From NCBI GenBank assembly GCA_024291935.2, contig CM044315.1, forward strand, positions 79,714,385 to 79,778,384: a stretch of 64,000 bases of DNA, given 5' to 3'. This document shows, piece by piece, positions 43,331 through 54,777 of this stretch (the stretch's first letter is position 1; each line of letters starts with the position of its first letter). A model generated the notes under the pieces. That model had not been told where the DNA came from, ran no database searches, and saw nothing but the letters and a program-made list of their open reading frames with translations. Made by a program: the position numbers and the translations under genes. The DNA comes from Okapia johnstoni (taxonomy: Eukaryota; Chordata; Mammalia; Artiodactyla; Giraffidae).

Positions 43331-43511
43331 ATTAAGCGTAAAGGTTAGAGCTTTGTTGAGTTTGAGAAGCTGAAGTTCAGTGTGATCGAAACACTGAGAA
43401 CTCAGTGGGCAGGGGACAGGAGAATATGGAAAGAAATGAAGGAGGTAAGGTAAAAGCAGAAGCCAGGGACTTATCAACTCTTAGGGTTAAATAGTGGGTA
43501 GAAAAGGAAGA

Positions 43512-43705
43512 TTAGGTCAGCAAACTTTCTGTATAGGACCAGGTAGTAAATAGTTAAGTCTTTATGGGTCTTTGTCACAACGGTATGGCACAAAAGCAGC
43601 CATAGTATGAAAATGAATGAGCATGGCTGTGTTCCAGTAAAACTTTATAAAAACAGGTGACAGCTGGATTTGGCCTGTGAACCAACCACTAGGTCAGACC
43701 ATCAT
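43512..43705 (+). mobile_element. hAT-type MER DNA transposon remnant
   Basis: GTCAGCAAACTTTCTGTATA, AAAGCAGCCATAGTATG, GGCTGTGTTCCAGTAAAAC and GGATTTGGCCTGTGAACC match a well-known MER-family hAT element. I do not name the subfamily with certainty. Confidence 0.7.
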
Positions 43706-44449
43706 AAAAGCAGTGAGAAGCCATTGAAAAGTTTTAAGGAGCAGCCTAATGTTACATTTGTGTTTTAGAAAGTTTGTTTTGATTTCAGTGTTCAATGTTA
43801 ATAGATTGGGATAGGCAGAGAGACCAGTAAGGAGGCTGTGGCAGTTACATGGGTGACATTTTATATTTTCACTATTGAGGCAGTGTTTTGAGGACTAAAA
43901 ATTGAGTACACCTGAATCTTTGCATCGATGTATATGCTGTCCTCTTCACTAATTTTCTGATTGTCTGCTTGAGCTTAAAGGATGTCTACCTGAGAAATTG
44001 TTGGCAATACCAGCTCCTATTCCACAGACTAGAAAAGATGGGTGGGAAAGACAAGTTGGTGTGGAATGCATGAGAAGTTTTGGGAAACTCTTTTCTATAG
44101 AAAAAAGTAGGAAATAAATGTAGCCTGGGAGAGATTTTAGTCTTTGGTCTCATAGCTTAATGTCAATTACTTTGAACTTCCAGAAGTGTATACACAGAGG
44201 GGGACCCATGTTCCTAAGCTTCCCAGGATATTGCCTTATTCTTTATATGTCCTACTTAGTCTCTCCTTTGTTTGCTTGTAGGAAACCGGTGACCTTTCTC
44301 TGGTTTTGAGAATGTCTCCTAGTTGAGTATGACAGTATGTGTCAGGTACAGGGACCAAATAAAGTATTTGTTGAGTGTCTGATGAATTGTGTTTCTCCGC
44401 CTACAAGCTCTGGTGTGCATTGCTGGGGGGAAGCCTGTAGGTTTCTGAT

Positions 44450-44520
44450 AGCAGTGCTTATGTGACCTTGGGCAAGTGACTTACTTCTCTGAGTTTAGCT
44501 TTCATGTCTGTAAAATGGAA
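44450..44520 (+). repeat. MIR core fragment
   Basis: TGTGACCTTGGGCAAGTGAC and ATGTCTGTAAAATGGAAGG are the MIR core and its flank. Confidence 0.75.
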
Positions 44521-44558
44521 GGTTGGTTAAGGATTTGATGAGATGTAAAACTGCTAGC

Positions 44559-44830
44559 CTGAGAAGGCAATGGCACCCCACTCCAGCACTCTTGCCTGGA
44601 AAATCCCATGGACAGAGGAGCTGGTAGGCTGCAGTCCATGGGGTCGCTAAAGAGTCGGACACGACTAAGCGACTTCACTTTCACGCATTGGAGAAGGAAG
44701 TAGCAACCTACTCCAGTGTTCTTGCCTGGAGAATCCCAGGGACGGCGGAACCTGGTGGGCTGCCATCTATGGGGTCGCACAGAGTCGGACACGACTGAAG
44801 CGACTTAGCAGCAGCAGCAGCAGCAGCAGC
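44559..44830 (+). mobile_element. Bov-A2 SINE in ERI3 intron 2
   Basis: A sense dimer, with a shortened linker, ending in seven or so AGC units. A 12-base duplication (AAAACTGCTAGC at 44547-44558 and AAAACTCCTAGC at 44831-44842, one mismatch) flanks it. Confidence 0.96.
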
Positions 44831-45269
44831 AAAACTCCTAGCACGGTGTCCTTAACTTTTGTTATTAATAGTATTTTACACAATTTTTTTTTAAAAAGCA
44901 GCTAGCAATCAGGTGACTTGGCCTTTGGCTTGGTACGTTTGGGGTCCTCACAATTGTCATTGTGGCCATGTGATAGAAATGCAGCCCCTGGTGGAGGCAG
45001 CCAGCAGACAGGAGTAAATTATAATTAAGGGAAGAGTCAGCTTTTCACAATGGGAAATTTTCAGACAGCGGGAGTCCCATTCGGAATTTCAGAACTTTCT
45101 TTAGGGTGGACTTTAGCCCCAACACCATCAGTGAAGCAAACTGGGTGAGTAACTACCTGGAAGAAATTCATCAAAGTGTGACCAGTCATTTCTCCCAGTC
45201 TGTCAGGGTCATTTATTAGTGTTGCCACCCTTGTGGCCCTACGTCTTTGTAAAGTGCCTCTTGAATGTT

Positions 45270-45385
45270 TTTTTTTACATTACTTTTCACCACCCCTCTG
45301 GGAAGTGGGTCAGGTGGTCAGCATTACTGTCCTTGCTACACAAGTGAGGAAACTGAGGCCCGGGAAGGTTGAGTGTGCTGTCAGC
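45270..45385 (-). repeat. MIR fragment
   Basis: ACACAAGTGAGGAAACTGAG and GCCCGGGAAGGTTGAG are reverse MIR core. Confidence 0.65.
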
Positions 45386-46084
45386 TGGTGTGGTTGCCTC
45401 CCAATGAAATTGTGTGAGTTTATTGCTGTGATTTCTCTTCCTTTGAGTGAGAGGTGTATAGCTGATGCAGAACCGCGGTCTGCTGCGTGCCTTGTCCACA
45501 TCTGCTCATCTTGATCTGGGTCCGTTTATTCACTTGGTCCTGTTGGGTTTTAATTGATGACTGCTAGGAACAGGCCTGCTGGGAAGCAGATTCCCTTTGG
45601 GTCATTGTTTTTAGACCATCCCCCTTTGGGGACATTCTTGGGGGAGCCTTGGGTGACGAGAGATTGCTTTGATATGTTCAAAATTGTGCCTCGTGCCCCA
45701 CAGCTACAGGTAAAATCAAACGGCAGATAATTTATGGGAGTGTCAGAGCTGGCCGCTGGCACCTCAGGAGGCCATTAGTATGCCTGTTCAGACCCTCTGT
45801 GTCCTTGCAATTGATTCCTCTTTGCATGAGCTTGATTTGGGAAGCTGTAGATCTGTGGGTAGTGATTGGATGTGACAGTCCAAACACTGGTCCCTAAATT
45901 AATCCTTTTAATAGTATTCCTGCACCAAGGCAATGCTGGCTCACTCTCTCTAACTGAGGAGGACAGAATTGGTGGGGGGTAGGGGGTAGGAAGTAGAAGA
46001 AAGAAAGAAAAGAAGTTTTTCCTGGTTCTTAGGCCCTGCTCTGTTCTGACATGTTCCAGTTTCAGAGCAGTTGACGTCATAAGT

Positions 46085-46180
46085 CGTTCAAATGTTGCCT
46101 CCCACTTACTTTGTGCCTGGCCCTGTGCTGAGAGTACAGAAATGAATAAAACGTGGTCCTTGCCCTTAAGGATCTAGGTC
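46085..46180 (-). repeat. L2 LINE 3' fragment
   Basis: CTTACTTTGTGCCTGGCCCT, GTGCTGAGAGTACAG and CTTGCCCTTAAGGATCTAGG fit reverse L2. Confidence 0.65.
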
Positions 46181-47039
46181 TAGTTCAGTGTTCCTCACAC
46201 TTTTTAGAACTCATATGCTCCTTAGATGGAGAAAAACTATGCTTTACTTTAGTGCTACTTGGAATTTTAAAATGGTTTTAATGGTCCAACCGAAAGAAGT
46301 ACTTTTTACACACACATACGTAACGTATACCCCTATACCTATCTTCCATTATTCTCACCTGAGGAAACTCCCTGAAAATTCTCAACTCCCTGAAAATGAC
46401 TGGTAAGAGGAGAATCAGGTAACTAAAATCTTACAATAGTGAGATGAAAGTTATGAAGTAGGAATAAACTGTGCTGCTGGATCACTTAATCAATTTTCTG
46501 ACGAGGGGTCAGAGAAAGTTACTAAAAGGGGGAGATTTGAGCTGGGTTTTGAAGAAGGAGCAGTAATTTGCTTGATGAAAATGGAGGTACATTTCAAAAC
46601 GGAGGGAGCAGCAATTGCCAAGGTACAGATTTGTAAAAGGAAATGTCACGTTAAGGGGCCTGAGCACGGGCTAGTTGTCATCCTGCTTCCTGCCAGTTTC
46701 TTTGCTCTATGAGATGGGAAGATTTGCTCCTATGGAACTGGGTTGGAGGAGAGGCTTTAAGTTTGTTGTGCTGCAGTTGTTGTAATCCAAGACATTGCTT
46801 CCTGTTTCCGCTTTTGTACCCAGGGCTGCAATTTGTTTTTCTTCTTAGAAACAAATTTGGGTGATTTGGACAGACTTAATTATTGCTTATGGTTGAGTTT
46901 CTTTTAGTTAAAGTCATATCTTAGCTCAGAAGAAAAACTACAGTTGATATGCATTGTTAGCCCCATGGCTGATGGGAGAATCAGCCAAGTGGAGAACATG
47001 GGCCCTCAAATGTAGGAGAGGAGAACAGGGCCCTGAAGA

Positions 47040-47185
47040 GCTGAGTGCATCTCAGCCTTAGTGTTCTTATGTGTGAAATGGGAATGCTGTTACCTATTTT
47101 GGTTGATGGTTGGGAGGCTTAAATGAGATGAAATATGTAAAGTAACCACCATAGTGCCTGGCTTATAGTAGATTTTCAGAAAATA
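47040..47185 (+). repeat. MIR fragment
   Basis: GTGTGAAATGGGAATGCTGT, GGCTTAAATGAGATGAAAT and ATAGTGCCTGGCTTATAG fit the MIR 3' half. Confidence 0.7.
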
Positions 47186-47224
47186 GTAGTTTCTTTTCCT
47201 CTTTCTCCTGTATTAATAATTCCC

Positions 47225-47395
47225 CTTAACTGAGATCGTACTATTGTGCAAAGCACTTTGTACATATTATACAATCTAATTTAATCTTTAAGAGAGGCAT
47301 TATTGTTGTAGCTGTTATTACAAAGAACATGTGGTGGAGTCAGGATTTGAACTGGGTTTGTCTCATAACAGCATTTTTAACAACTACTTGTTTCT
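47225..47395 (-). repeat. MIR fragment
   Basis: CAAAGCACTTTGTACATATT, a TAATTTAATC block and AGTCAGGATTTGAACTGGG fit reverse MIR. Confidence 0.6.
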
Positions 47396-48687
47396 ATTCC
47401 AGTTCTCCATCTTGAAAGCAGGGGAGTAGCTAGTCTGGGTATCTCCCATCTGGGGTCAGATGCTGTTCTACGAGTGTGGGAGGAGTTTAAAGGGATGAGA
47501 GTACCATACTATACCCTGCCCTTTCTCTTATTTCCATTCTGTTTATGGTGTGTTAGGAAATTAGCCTTTGCCCCCTCTTCTGTGCCATGGGGCACAGCTG
47601 ACATGCAGGTCTTTGCAAAGAGAGGTTTCTCAGCCATGGCCCCTTAGAGGAGTTGGCCCAAGTCACTGCATGTGGCTGAGGGTTAGCAAACAGAAGGCAA
47701 ATCACAAACAGGCGCTTCTTTTTTCTATGCTGTTTTGAGTGGCTGAGATGGGCTAATTGAAGGGGAGAGGGAGCCTCCTATGGCTCGTGATGTTGCCATC
47801 AGAATTTTGTGTTCCCGAAGGTCTTTAGCGACTTTAGCTCTGCTGATAGTTTGGGTTTAGCAGCTGCTTCCTATGTTGGACAGATTCTCCCTAGCCTTGC
47901 CACGGAGCCGAAGTAGCTGAAACTCCAGGCCAAGAGGGTGGTGGTTTGTACAGAGGAGGAGAGTGTTTTGTTTGAGATGAGGACCCAGCTTTAGAGTTCC
48001 TACTTTGGGACCGTCAGGAAGTCATGTAGAGGTTCCAGGCTTTTGTAGGTCTGTCAAGCTTTGTTCCACCTTTAGCAGACTAGGCCGAGCCCTCAGACTG
48101 CTGGCCTCCACTGTGAGCTTGCAGAAAAACTGGGGAAACAGGTGCTGGTGCCTGCTGCTTGTGTTGGGGCAGCGGCCGGAGGCTCTGAACTGGGAGTTGG
48201 GAGTCCCAGGTTCTCTTCTTAACTTTACTTGCTCTGTGAACCTTGGACTGTTCTTTTCTGTTTCTGGGGCTCATTTTCCCTGACTGACTGGACTGTGTCT
48301 CCTCTTAGGTTTTCTTTCACCTTTGACAGTCTATGATTTTCACAGAAAGTGCTCCAGCAGTTAAGAATGCATTCATTAGACTGAACATTATGACTCTCGA
48401 AGGCATGCAGTTTATTTATATTTTTCCTAGGTTATTTTTAGCCGCTTGAGGCAGGGCCTGTGACTGATGAGTTGCAGACAGGTGTTACTGTGTTCTTGAG
48501 GATGCCTCTGTGGCTCAGGTGCCTGAGTACTTATGCTGCTGCAGGTCAGACTGGGTCAGGGACTTGCCCTGAGACTCCGTGCTGGGAATGCCGCGGCTGA
48601 CCCACGTGCTTCCAGTCAGCTGAACTCAGAACCTGCCTCAGTGCCCTGGGCTTTCTCTGGAATGCACTTCTGCCTCCCAGTCTGGCT

Positions 48688-48805
48688 CCCCCAGCCCACC
48701 CACCAACGTATGGTTTGTAGAATCTTAATTCCCTGACCAGGGATTGAACCCAGGCCTACAGCAGTGAAAGCCCTAAGTGCTAACCACTGGACCACCAGGG
48801 AACTC
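48688..48805 (-). mobile_element. Short CHR-type SINE with perfect TSD
   Basis: It carries TTAATTCCCTGACCAGGGAT and the tRNA head ACCACTGGACCACCAGGGAA in reverse. It is truncated to about 118 bases and flanked by the perfect 12-base duplication CCCAGTCTGGCT at 48676-48687 and 48806-48817. Confidence 0.93.
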
Positions 48806-50361
48806 CCCAGTCTGGCTTTTTAAGGAATGGATTGAGTCCAGGGATGGTACAAACCCATACCTTCCCCAGAGATATCCCAAGTGGATGGGGAGGTGGGGTG
48901 GGAGTGGACCCCATGTTTCATGATGGGCTTCTCTTCTTTTCTCTCCCCCAGGCTCCCCTGGCCTGCATGTGGATATTAAAGGATGGCCCCCTCCTTTCAC
49001 CCTTCCTTCCCCCTCCAGTAATGGAAGGCTATAAAATGTCTATTTACCCAAGACACCAGAATGACTCCTCTGTGGTTCCACTAATCTGGTGATTTGGTGC
49101 TTCTCTGGTCTCTCAGGTAAATACGAATTGAGGCTTTTTATAAAGGCATATTATTTCCCTCATTTAATGTGTGTTTTGGCACATGCGTTATTTACCTGAC
49201 CGACAGTAATGGCTGCAGAGGAACCATTGTGTCTGTTGTGTAAATACTCTGCCCAGAGACAGTCCTCCAGGGGCTGTGGCACGGGCCTGCGCCTCCAAAT
49301 CGGGCTGTTTTCCCCTCCCCTGCCCCACCGGGAGGCTGGTCCCTTTATTTTGAGGAGAGAGAATCATTCATTTTCCTCTTTGCCATAGGCTACTTACTAC
49401 CTTTAATTTGCTAGGAGAAGGAAATGGGTGTCAGAGTAAATGTGTGTAAATCTTGGTCTCGGGTGAAAGCTGGTGTGCAAATAGATATACAGAAAACATA
49501 AACGGTTCCTTTTGAGTTCCGCCTGTCAACTAGATTCTCATAGTCCTGGTTGATGATATAGGTTGTCGACTTATATTCTGCAGACTTGTGACTGAAGTAT
49601 AAAGACATCCACAGAAAGGGGAAATCCCTAAGATGTCAGCGGGTAAACGGGCAGGTGGTGCGCCTCTGCAGGGAGTGCAGGGGTGTTTCTGGAGCAGGTG
49701 CTAGCAGTGGCAGGAGTGCCCAGTGAGGGGGCACTGGGTGGGGGCACTTAGGATGGAGACTGTGCATTGAGGGCTGGCTTTTGCCAGCCTCCAGGCAGCC
49801 TACCTTCTGTAGGCAGTATGGGGTTATGGCTCCTTCATGTACTGTTCCCTGTTGCTTTTTTTTTTTTTTAATAACATTGCATGTGGCTTTAAAAAATTTT
49901 TTTTAAAGTTTGAAATAGGCCAGATTAATATAAAGTTAGAAGTAGAGTGCAAAGAATTTTTTTTTCCTGAACTGTTTGTGAGTTGAGTTGCCTACCTAAC
50001 ATTCTGTCACCCTAAATACTTTGCATGTATTTCCTACGTGCAAGGACATTTTCCTACCTAACCATAGCACAACCATCAAAATTAACGTTGATATGTTACC
50101 TCTGTTTAATCCTCAAACCCCATTCAAGTTTTGCCAATTGTCCCAATAATGGTCTTTGTAGCAAAATGATCCAGTTCAAAATCATGCGTTGCATTTAGTT
50201 ACCAGGTCTGTTTAATCTCTTGTAGACTTTTCCCAGTAAAATTTCCTTGATATTCATGACTTTGATACTTTTGAAGATTACAGGCTGGTTATTTTGTAGA
50301 CTGTCTCCCATTTAGGGTTTGTCTGGTATTTTCTCATAATTAGATTCAGGTTATGCATCTA

Positions 50362-50518
50362 ATACAGAAGACCCTGGTTCGATTCCTGGGTCGGGAAGAT
50401 CCGCTGGAGAAGGGATAGGCTACCCACTCCAGTATTCTGGCTTGGAGAATTCCATGGACTGTACAGGCTATGGGGTTTCAAAGAGTCAAACATGACTGAG
50501 TGATTTGCACTTCATTTC
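50362..50518 (+). mobile_element. Bov-tA SINE lacking its 5' head
   Basis: It begins inside the tRNA part (AGACCCTGGTTCGATTCCTG) and continues to CATGACTGAGTGATTTGCAC. The 8-base repeat ATGCATCT at 50354-50361 and 50519-50526 is probably its TSD, indicating a 5'-truncated insertion. Confidence 0.88.
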
Positions 50519-50782
50519 ATGCATCTTTGATAGAAATATCACAGAAATGATGCTTTGATTTTCTCATTGCATCCAATCATGTGATACGTGATTTTGATTA
50601 ATCCCATTATTGATGATGTTCATTTTGCTCACTGGATTGGGGTGATGTCTGCTAGGCTTCGGCACTGTAAACTTACTCCCTGTTAATAAGCATTCTGTGG
50701 GTAGATACTTTGAAACTATGTGAACTCCCTTGCCAAACTTTAACTTTTAAAATTATTCATTCATTTATTTTCATCTTAAGGC

Positions 50783-50846
50783 CTCATGGTTTCCTTTTTT
50801 TATTCAGTGCATAGGCTCATGATTTCCTTTTTTTATTCAGTGCATA
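50783..50846 (+). repeat. Tandem duplication, 2 x 33 bases
   Basis: The unit CTCATGGTTTCC...ATTCAGTGCATA is repeated once with one change (50783-50815 and 50816-50846). Confidence 0.9.
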
Positions 50847-51470
50847 ATAATCCATTAATATTATTTACTTGCCAGTGGGAGCCCCTTCAAGTTGGCTTCT
50901 GCATCCTTTTGAGTGTCTCCCTGCTTTCTGGCACAACAAGATGTTCTAAGCTCATCTTGTACTTTCTTTACCTAGCCCTGGAATCGGCCATTTCTCCAAA
51001 GAGTGTTGTTTCTCCCTGGCCCTTCAGTAAACAGAGCTAGAAAATATATATACATGTGTGTATATATTTGTGTATAGATATATACTCTTCCTCACATTTA
51101 CATCTAGCTTTATTTTTATAACATATGTCAGAAACCTTGAGTTCAACTCCAATTCCAGTTGAAGATATTTCCAGTTCCACTTTGATATACAGATGTTTTT
51201 CCCTTTCCATATTTTGATTTCACCCTCTAACAGTGAGAAACCTGGTCCTATTTTCCTTAATGCAATCCCCTTTTGGATCAGTCCCTCTGTATGTAACTAA
51301 TCTCCCATTGTTGCCACTGCCCTTTCCCCTCTTGGGTGCTGCTTTTACCTACCTGTGGCTCCCACATCAGGCTGCTCCTCCCTCTCTCCCAATGGATGCC
51401 CTTCATACCCCACTGGGGCTGTGGCATGCTGCATCACACCTTCCTGCCTCTTTATGGATGCTGATACCTA

Positions 51471-51482
51471 CCCCCCCCCCCC
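51471..51482 (+). repeat. Poly-C run
   Basis: Twelve C followed by GCCCGCC. Confidence 0.9.
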
Positions 51483-51716
51483 GCCCGCCTCCCCCAGCAC
51501 ACACACATTTCTCTTTCTCCCACTGCAGCTGATGGAGACTTCTACTTTCCTCTTCTACAATTAATGGCTCTAAAGTTATTAGACTGAATTTTGTAGGAAG
51601 AGAAGAGCTGCCCTCTTTTCCTTGACTTGAGTTGAACTGGATTTTTAGAAGTAAGGGAAGTATGGAACCCAGTGACTGCATACATGTGGAGGCCTGGTCT
51701 ACTGTCTGCTCTCAAG

Positions 51717-51860
51717 GCTTTTTTTTTTTATTTTAATTTTTTAAAATTATTTTTTTATTGGGGTGTAGTTATTTTACACTGTTGTGTTAGTTTCTGCTAT
51801 ATAGCAGATAAGTGAATCAGCTATATTTATACATAGATCCCCTCTTTTTTGAATTTCCTT
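51717..51860 (-). mobile_element. L1 LINE 3' end
   Basis: TTTTTTTATTGGGGTGTAGT, GTGTTAGTTTCTGCTATATA and AGTGAATCAGCTATATTTAT are the antisense L1 terminus common in ruminants. Confidence 0.85.
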
Positions 51861-52124
51861 CAAAGACTTTTTACAAGAGTGAAACTTTTCAATGTGGGTG
51901 AATGTAAGCGTTGGCCGTTGTGAGGACCTCTGGCTTTCAATGTGTTGTCCATGGCAGGGGATAGGGCATGTGTAGTATAGGGTATGGGAGGTCTAGGGCA
52001 GCCTGGGGATGCAGAAGATGTTGATGTTACTCTCTAAGATTGCCTTATGCGTGGGGTTTATAGGCTCAAAGTATGGGGGTCCTGGGTTGGCCAGGTGGGC
52101 ATAACCCAACAGGATGATAGTAAT

Positions 52125-52330
52125 AATGGTAAGCTAATACTTATTGAGCCCTATGTGCCAAACCCTGCTCTCATTTCACTCTCATTTAAGGAGTAGGAGC
52201 TGCTATTGTTATTTTACAGGTGAGGAACTGAACAGAACTTACCCAAGGTGCCATGTGCAAGCAAGTAAGTGGTAAAACCGGGATTCAAACCCAGAAGTGC
52301 TCCTTAATCACGATGCTTAATTGCCTGCAG
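52125..52330 (-). repeat. MIR SINE
   Basis: TATTGAGCCCTATGTGCCAA, TATTTTACAGGTGAGGAACT and GGGATTCAAACCCAGAAGTG fit reverse MIR. Confidence 0.8.
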
Positions 52331-54097
52331 TATTTGGCAAATTGGGTCTGATTGACCATAAACGCTTTACGTAGTATGTATACATACTGGAAAACATTAA
52401 AACTTTCAAAAGTACTTATACATAGCCTGACTTGGAGGACTTAGAGAGGAGTTCTAAGGCACTGAGGACTTTGAATCCAGACTAGAATGTGTAATCTGAG
52501 CAGACTGGTGTCTCCCATGTCAGCAAGGCTTCCAGTACTGTTCAGGAGTGGATGACATGAAGAGTTATTTTGGATTCCAGCTTTCAAAGGAGTGTTGGCC
52601 CGTTTGCCTTTCCAAGGGATTCCATAATGAAACTCAAGCCAGCCTTTGTCTATCCCAGGCTCTGGATCTGGGCTGCAGGATCGGGCTGTGTTTTTGGAGA
52701 GGCTGTGAAGCCATGGTGAAAACAAGCACTGTGCTTGTGCTGGGATCATGAAGAACTTAAAATACTTTTCAGTCCTAGTTCTACATTGGCTCTCACTATA
52801 GGAATAGGGAAATTGTGGACCCACACCAGCATATAAATATGCAGGCAAGTTATTGTAGGTCAGTTTGTGTGTTGCAGGAGAGCCGGGATGAGAAGTAATA
52901 CTTGGCATTGTCCGTGTTCGCTCAGGTGGTAGTAACATCGTTGCCTTGAGGGTGCGCTGGACTTCCCGGGCTGCTGGCCTCCTCCACGCTACAGCAGGGA
53001 GTGAGTGCCCACTGCAGTCTTTCAGAGACAAGCTTTTGGATCTGTCAGAATGGGGCTTCAGAAAGCTTAGGAACTGTGGCTGTTTCCATATTGAGCAGCA
53101 AGATTTCTTGTTTAACTTTGAGGATTAAAGTTGAGGGAATTTGAGTATTGGGTATGGAATGGGAAAAACACAAACTTTCTGCTTTATTCCTCTTTCTTTT
53201 TTTTTTTAAGGAAGCTTGAGTTATTTGTGAGTAAAACTTAGACTTTGATTTTTATATTTCGTTAGCCTTCTAAGGAGCAGACATTCTGCAAATTTAAAGG
53301 AAAACTTGAAAAGTGATTTGGATTTTTTTTTTTTTTGCACATGTTCACTCAGAAAACTTTACTAGATTTTTAGCAATGCTCCCATTACTGCCACATCTGG
53401 GTTTTCTCTTTTTCTTCCCTATTTAAAAAAGTCCTGCCGTCATTCAAGGCTTCTAGTAGAGAGTCTAAAGACAGGGGAGGGAAAGGGCCAAGGCTGTTGC
53501 CAGCTGTGCTCTGCAGGCGTCATTCATTCCCCCAGGGTGCCACTTACTGTCTGGGGGCTGGGGAGTCACCAGACTATGGTGAGCAAGCTCGCTGATGACT
53601 GTGCCTGCTTTCCAATTGGAAGAAGGGAGGCGGGTATATGGAGACGTCAAGATACAGAAAGGAACGCCAGGGGCAAGTGGCTGGAAATGGAGCTGAGGAG
53701 AGAATCCTGGGCATTTTCTGCTGTTTGTCTGAGTCTCCTTAGCTCCCAGGACTGATTGTGCAATGGGGTCACCTCGGGTTACTTTGGGAAACTTAGCTTT
53801 AATGTTAACTGTTGCCACCTGAGAAGTGACCACAGCATTTTTGTGTCTCCTCTCTTTTGAACTTCAGCGCTCCACTTAGGATCAAGGCCAGTGCTGCATC
53901 TTGTTTTGAGATGGTCTGGGAGACTCAGAGCTGTCATAATGCTGTGGGGGCCAGTGTTTAGGGTCTTGAACTTTAGTCCTGAATACTGGGGTTTAGAAAG
54001 GGGGCACCGAAACACTGGGGAGTGGTTCGTGTTGTGTGAATGTTCCTAAAGATGAGACGGAACAGGCCACGGTGGGAGGGAGTAACCCAGACTCTGT

Positions 54098-54170
54098 TCT
54101 TTTTTTTTTTTTTTTTTCTCTTTCTTTTCCTTTCTTTTTTTTTTTTTTTTTTTAAACTTTCCTCCCCTAA
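54098..54170 (+). promoter_or_regulatory. ERI3: Extended T-rich tract before ERI3 exon 3
   Basis: Two T runs (54100-54117, 18 T; 54135-54153, 19 T) separated by a CT-rich spacer lead to AAACTTTCCTCCCCTAAG. This is an unusually long polypyrimidine region for a 3' splice site and probably varies in length between animals. Confidence 0.85.
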
Positions 54171-54171
54171 G

Positions 54172-54449
54172 TTTTAGATGCTTCTGGATGTTCAATGCTA
54201 GCACCTTTACAGACTGGAGCAGCTCGATTTTCTTCATATTTGCTTTCAAGAGCAAGAAAAGTGCTGGGCTCTCACTTGTTTTCTCCTTGTGGTGTTCCGG
54301 AGTTCTGCTCCATATCCACCAGAAAGCTGGCGGCCCACAGCTTTGGCGCATCCATGGCGGCAATGATGTCCTTCCCTCCCCAGAGGTATCACTACTTTTT
54401 AGTGCTGGACTTTGAGGCCACGTGTGACAAGCCACAGATTCATCCTCAG
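54172..54449 (+). CDS. ERI3: ERI3 coding exon 3 (residues 71-163; start of exonuclease domain)
   Basis: The exon starts after CCCCTAAG. Its first two bases complete Val71, and it then reads LDASGCSMLAPLQTGAARFS. Near the end it encodes YHYFLVLDFEATCDKP. The Asp150-Phe151-Glu152 triad is the Exo I motif of DEDDh exonucleases and supplies two metal-binding acids. The exon ends at HPQ with CAG|GTAACT (GT at 54450-54451), phase 0. The stretch of about residues 80-140 is rich in Ser, Ala and Arg and precedes the catalytic domain. Met79 could serve as a start in transcripts lacking exon 1. The exon is preceded by an extremely T-rich tract, and a second AG lies six bases inside it. Identity as ERI3 rather than ERI1 or ERI2 rests on the N-terminal exons and the segment before the domain. 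Confidence 0.95.
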
Positions 54450-54777
54450 GTAACTGTTGCATCATTGCTTCAGCAAAGGTGGGGTGGGCAAGGAGGGAGG
54501 GAGGAGAGACTGGCTTTCTGGGACGCAGAGGCACTTTCTCTTGTCTTTTTGGCTTTTAGCTACACACCTGGAGTTCTTGCCTAAGAAGCAAGACTTGACT
54601 CAGGCATCCTAGGGTGAGGTTAGACCTGAGAGGTCTCTGGAGACAACTGGGCACACTGTTTCTCTCTGGTCTCAGCCTTTAAGAATCAAAATATTTCCTT
54701 CTGTCCCATCCTTCCTCTCTCCTTTCCCTTCCCTTCTTCCTTCTCCTGCTGCTGCTGCATGTTGTTTTAAGGAGTAC

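Larger units (their letters stand above)
42559..54171 (+). other. ERI3: ERI3 intron 2
   Basis: This 11.6-kb intron is bounded by GTGAGA and CCCCTAAG. It contains L2 and MIR fragments, a MER-type DNA transposon remnant, one Bov-A2, one Bov-tA fragment, a short CHR SINE, an L1 3' end and several homopolymer runs. Stretches I cannot assign to repeats include 43706-44450, 45386-46084, 47396-48687, 48818-50353, 50850-51716, 51860-52120 and 52330-54097. None shows a convincing exon. Confidence 0.9.

Noticed and set aside
44810..44830. AGC trinucleotide run (and others at Bov-A2 ends)
   Set aside because: These are the normal Bov-A2 tails, not independent expandable repeats in a coding context.
52441..53031. 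Open frame of 196 codons on the - strand in ERI3 intron 2
   Set aside because: No recognisable domain, no promoter or splice context, and low-complexity-free but family-less sequence. Best explained by chance.
54046..54534. Open frame of 162 codons on the - strand across ERI3 exon 3
   Set aside because: It is the shadow of the exon, joined to a poly-Lys stretch that is just the antisense of the T tract.
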